Shown: positions 62,686 to 64,000 of the stretch, piece by piece
Position numbering within the stretch: position 1 is the stretch's first letter
How the letters are laid out: each line of letters starts with the position of its first letter
From: Antennarius striatus
Lineage: Eukaryota > Chordata > Actinopteri > Lophiiformes > Antennariidae
Length of the DNA: 64,000 nucleotides
Direction of reading: 5' to 3'
NCBI RefSeq assembly: GCF_040054535.1
Contig: NC_090777.1
Location: 14,951,001-15,015,000, forward strand
Program-made: the position numbers and the translations under genes
Notes under the pieces: generated by a model
Seen by the model: only the letters and a program-made list of their open reading frames with translations
Database searches by the model: none
Told to the model about the DNA's origin: nothing

Positions 62686-63789
62686 CTGCAGAGGAAGAGA
62701 GAGGGGGAGATAATTGACAGACAATACTTCAGCAGATCATCAGCCCCCCCCCCCCCCTTCTATGAGGATTGAACACGAGGAGGGTAATTGGTAGAGCTGC
62801 TGCTTGGCAGGATTAAGCAGTCCTTTTCTGAGATACCTGTCCTCCCACTGGCTGTGTAGCAGGGCAAAACCCTCATATCTGGTGCAGCACTAACTCAGTC
62901 TGAACGAAGTCACATGACCATAAGGACAATGATCCTAATCATATTGTTTAAATTGTCTGCCTACCAAAGTCGGTTGATCTACATACCAACAGGAAGACAC
63001 CTTTCCTGTTCTTCTTGATTTATCTTCCCATCTCTGTGTTACCATGTTCTCGATCCACCATGCTGATGTTATCTGTCCCCTCCGCACTTTTTGGCCAGGG
63101 AAAACTGTGTGACAATACCCAACCAGACATGCATGCTACTCTTGTATATCATCACGTTTTGTGTACAGCCAGCAGTGTTACAATTACAAATGAAAAAATT
63201 AAGACAGCAGAAGCAGAACCAAACCTCTGGTCTGTGCTGATTAAACTTCATGCTAATAGCTTAGAGATGAACACTGGATGAATGATGACCTTCCAAAACA
63301 GAAGTTAAATATGTCATCCAAGTCTTTAACATTCAAAATTGTACTTGCTTTTATTTACACAGCTAGTACCTGGACATGTTTTGTTATTAACACAAGTGCT
63401 TTCACACAGTGTTGCAGCTGGTCACAACAGGACAGAAAGAGGAGGCAGTTCTCTGATAGATGCTGTGTATATGAACACAAACTCACACAAACATAAGCAA
63501 TCTGTGTTGTGTCAACACATTTGTAAAACCAAGTAAAATGGTAGCATGACTAAGTCATGAACAAGTTGAGTGGCCCACACAGGCCTGGTAAGGCCTTGGG
63601 GACACTGGGAGGACGTCTGGTGGCCTGCAGTCAGACCAGTGTGGCTGAAGGAACAGGTAAATCACAAAGAAACGAAACAGGGTGGCTACTAACCATCCAA
63701 CATCAGCCCGCCCAGCTTTTAACCTGATGGCATGTCTGTATCCATAGGTAATTTGCTGAAGAAGCACACAAACACATGTACCCCCCCAT

Positions 63790-63846
<57 letters not shown>

Positions 63847-64000
63847 TCCAATCAGTGTATAGAGTGGGAGGAGCCCACTCATTCTCACTCTTTTTTTAAG
63901 ATTAGGTGTATAGAAATAAGGAAAAGTACCGTCACATGGAGTTAAAAGATGTGTATGTTCTGAGGAAAAGCCAGATGTACAACAGTCTTCTGTGAGATAA
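62686..64000. other. prkar2a intron continuing past the window
   Basis: The next upstream exon, which should carry the first part of cyclic-nucleotide domain A, was looked for on the minus strand and not found. The stretch holds a C-run at 62,744-62,757 and the (AC)n at 63,788-63,842. Confidence 0.5.
63788..63842. repeat. (AC)n microsatellite
   Basis: About 27 AC units preceded by a C-run. Confidence 0.95.

Overview
The window is nuclear DNA from a ray-finned (teleost) fish. The evidence is split vertebrate genes with canonical GT-AG introns, abundant long (GT)n tracts, and repeat families typical of teleosts: an L2/CR1-type LINE, a tRNA-headed SINE, a BEL/Pao fossil, hAT and Penelope-like elements and MITEs. 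The gene set corresponds to human 3p21.31: apeh, ifrd2, amt, lsmem2, a hyaluronidase relic, naa80 and prkar2a. All lie on the minus strand except lsmem2. Gene order is rearranged relative to human.

Layout. 1-2.8 kb: a 5'-truncated LINE next to a SINE-like repeat. 2.8-10.5 kb: no gene recognised, only repeats. 10.5-23.9 kb: apeh (21 coding exons, 701 codons), whose 7.2-kb first intron holds a SINE, a BEL/Pao fossil and a decayed hAT transposon. 24.9-37.1 kb: ifrd2 (13 coding exons, 454 codons), whose last-but-one intron is a four-deep nest of mobile elements. 38.9-48.2 kb: amt (9 exons, 419 codons), with a second nested repeat, a hAT-Charlie-like remnant and Penelope-like fragments in its introns. 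51.2-52.6 kb: lsmem2 on the plus strand (3 exons, 162 codons), with a minisatellite that starts at its first 5' splice site. 54.1-54.3 kb: a hyaluronidase exon relic in the probable naa80 3' UTR. 54.9-55.9 kb: main exon of naa80. 59.6-62.7 kb: the last six exons of prkar2a, which continues past the right edge.

The exon models were built by reading splice sites and aligning by eye to remembered vertebrate proteins. In apeh, ifrd2, amt and lsmem2 the summed exon lengths are exact multiples of three and every junction keeps frame, which supports them strongly. The genes do not form one pathway: apeh and naa80 handle protein N-termini (removal of acetylated residues; acetylation of actin), amt is the T-protein of the mitochondrial glycine cleavage system, ifrd2 is a ribosome-associated translational regulator, and prkar2a is a cAMP sensor.

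No wholly new biological system is evident. The most unusual items are the lsmem2 minisatellite, which copies a splice donor every ~31 bases in a 93-base frame-preserving unit; the hyaluronidase relic at its ancestral position; CA-repeats placed directly at splice sites and at a stop codon; and a 66-base near-identical direct repeat around a SINE-like insertion.
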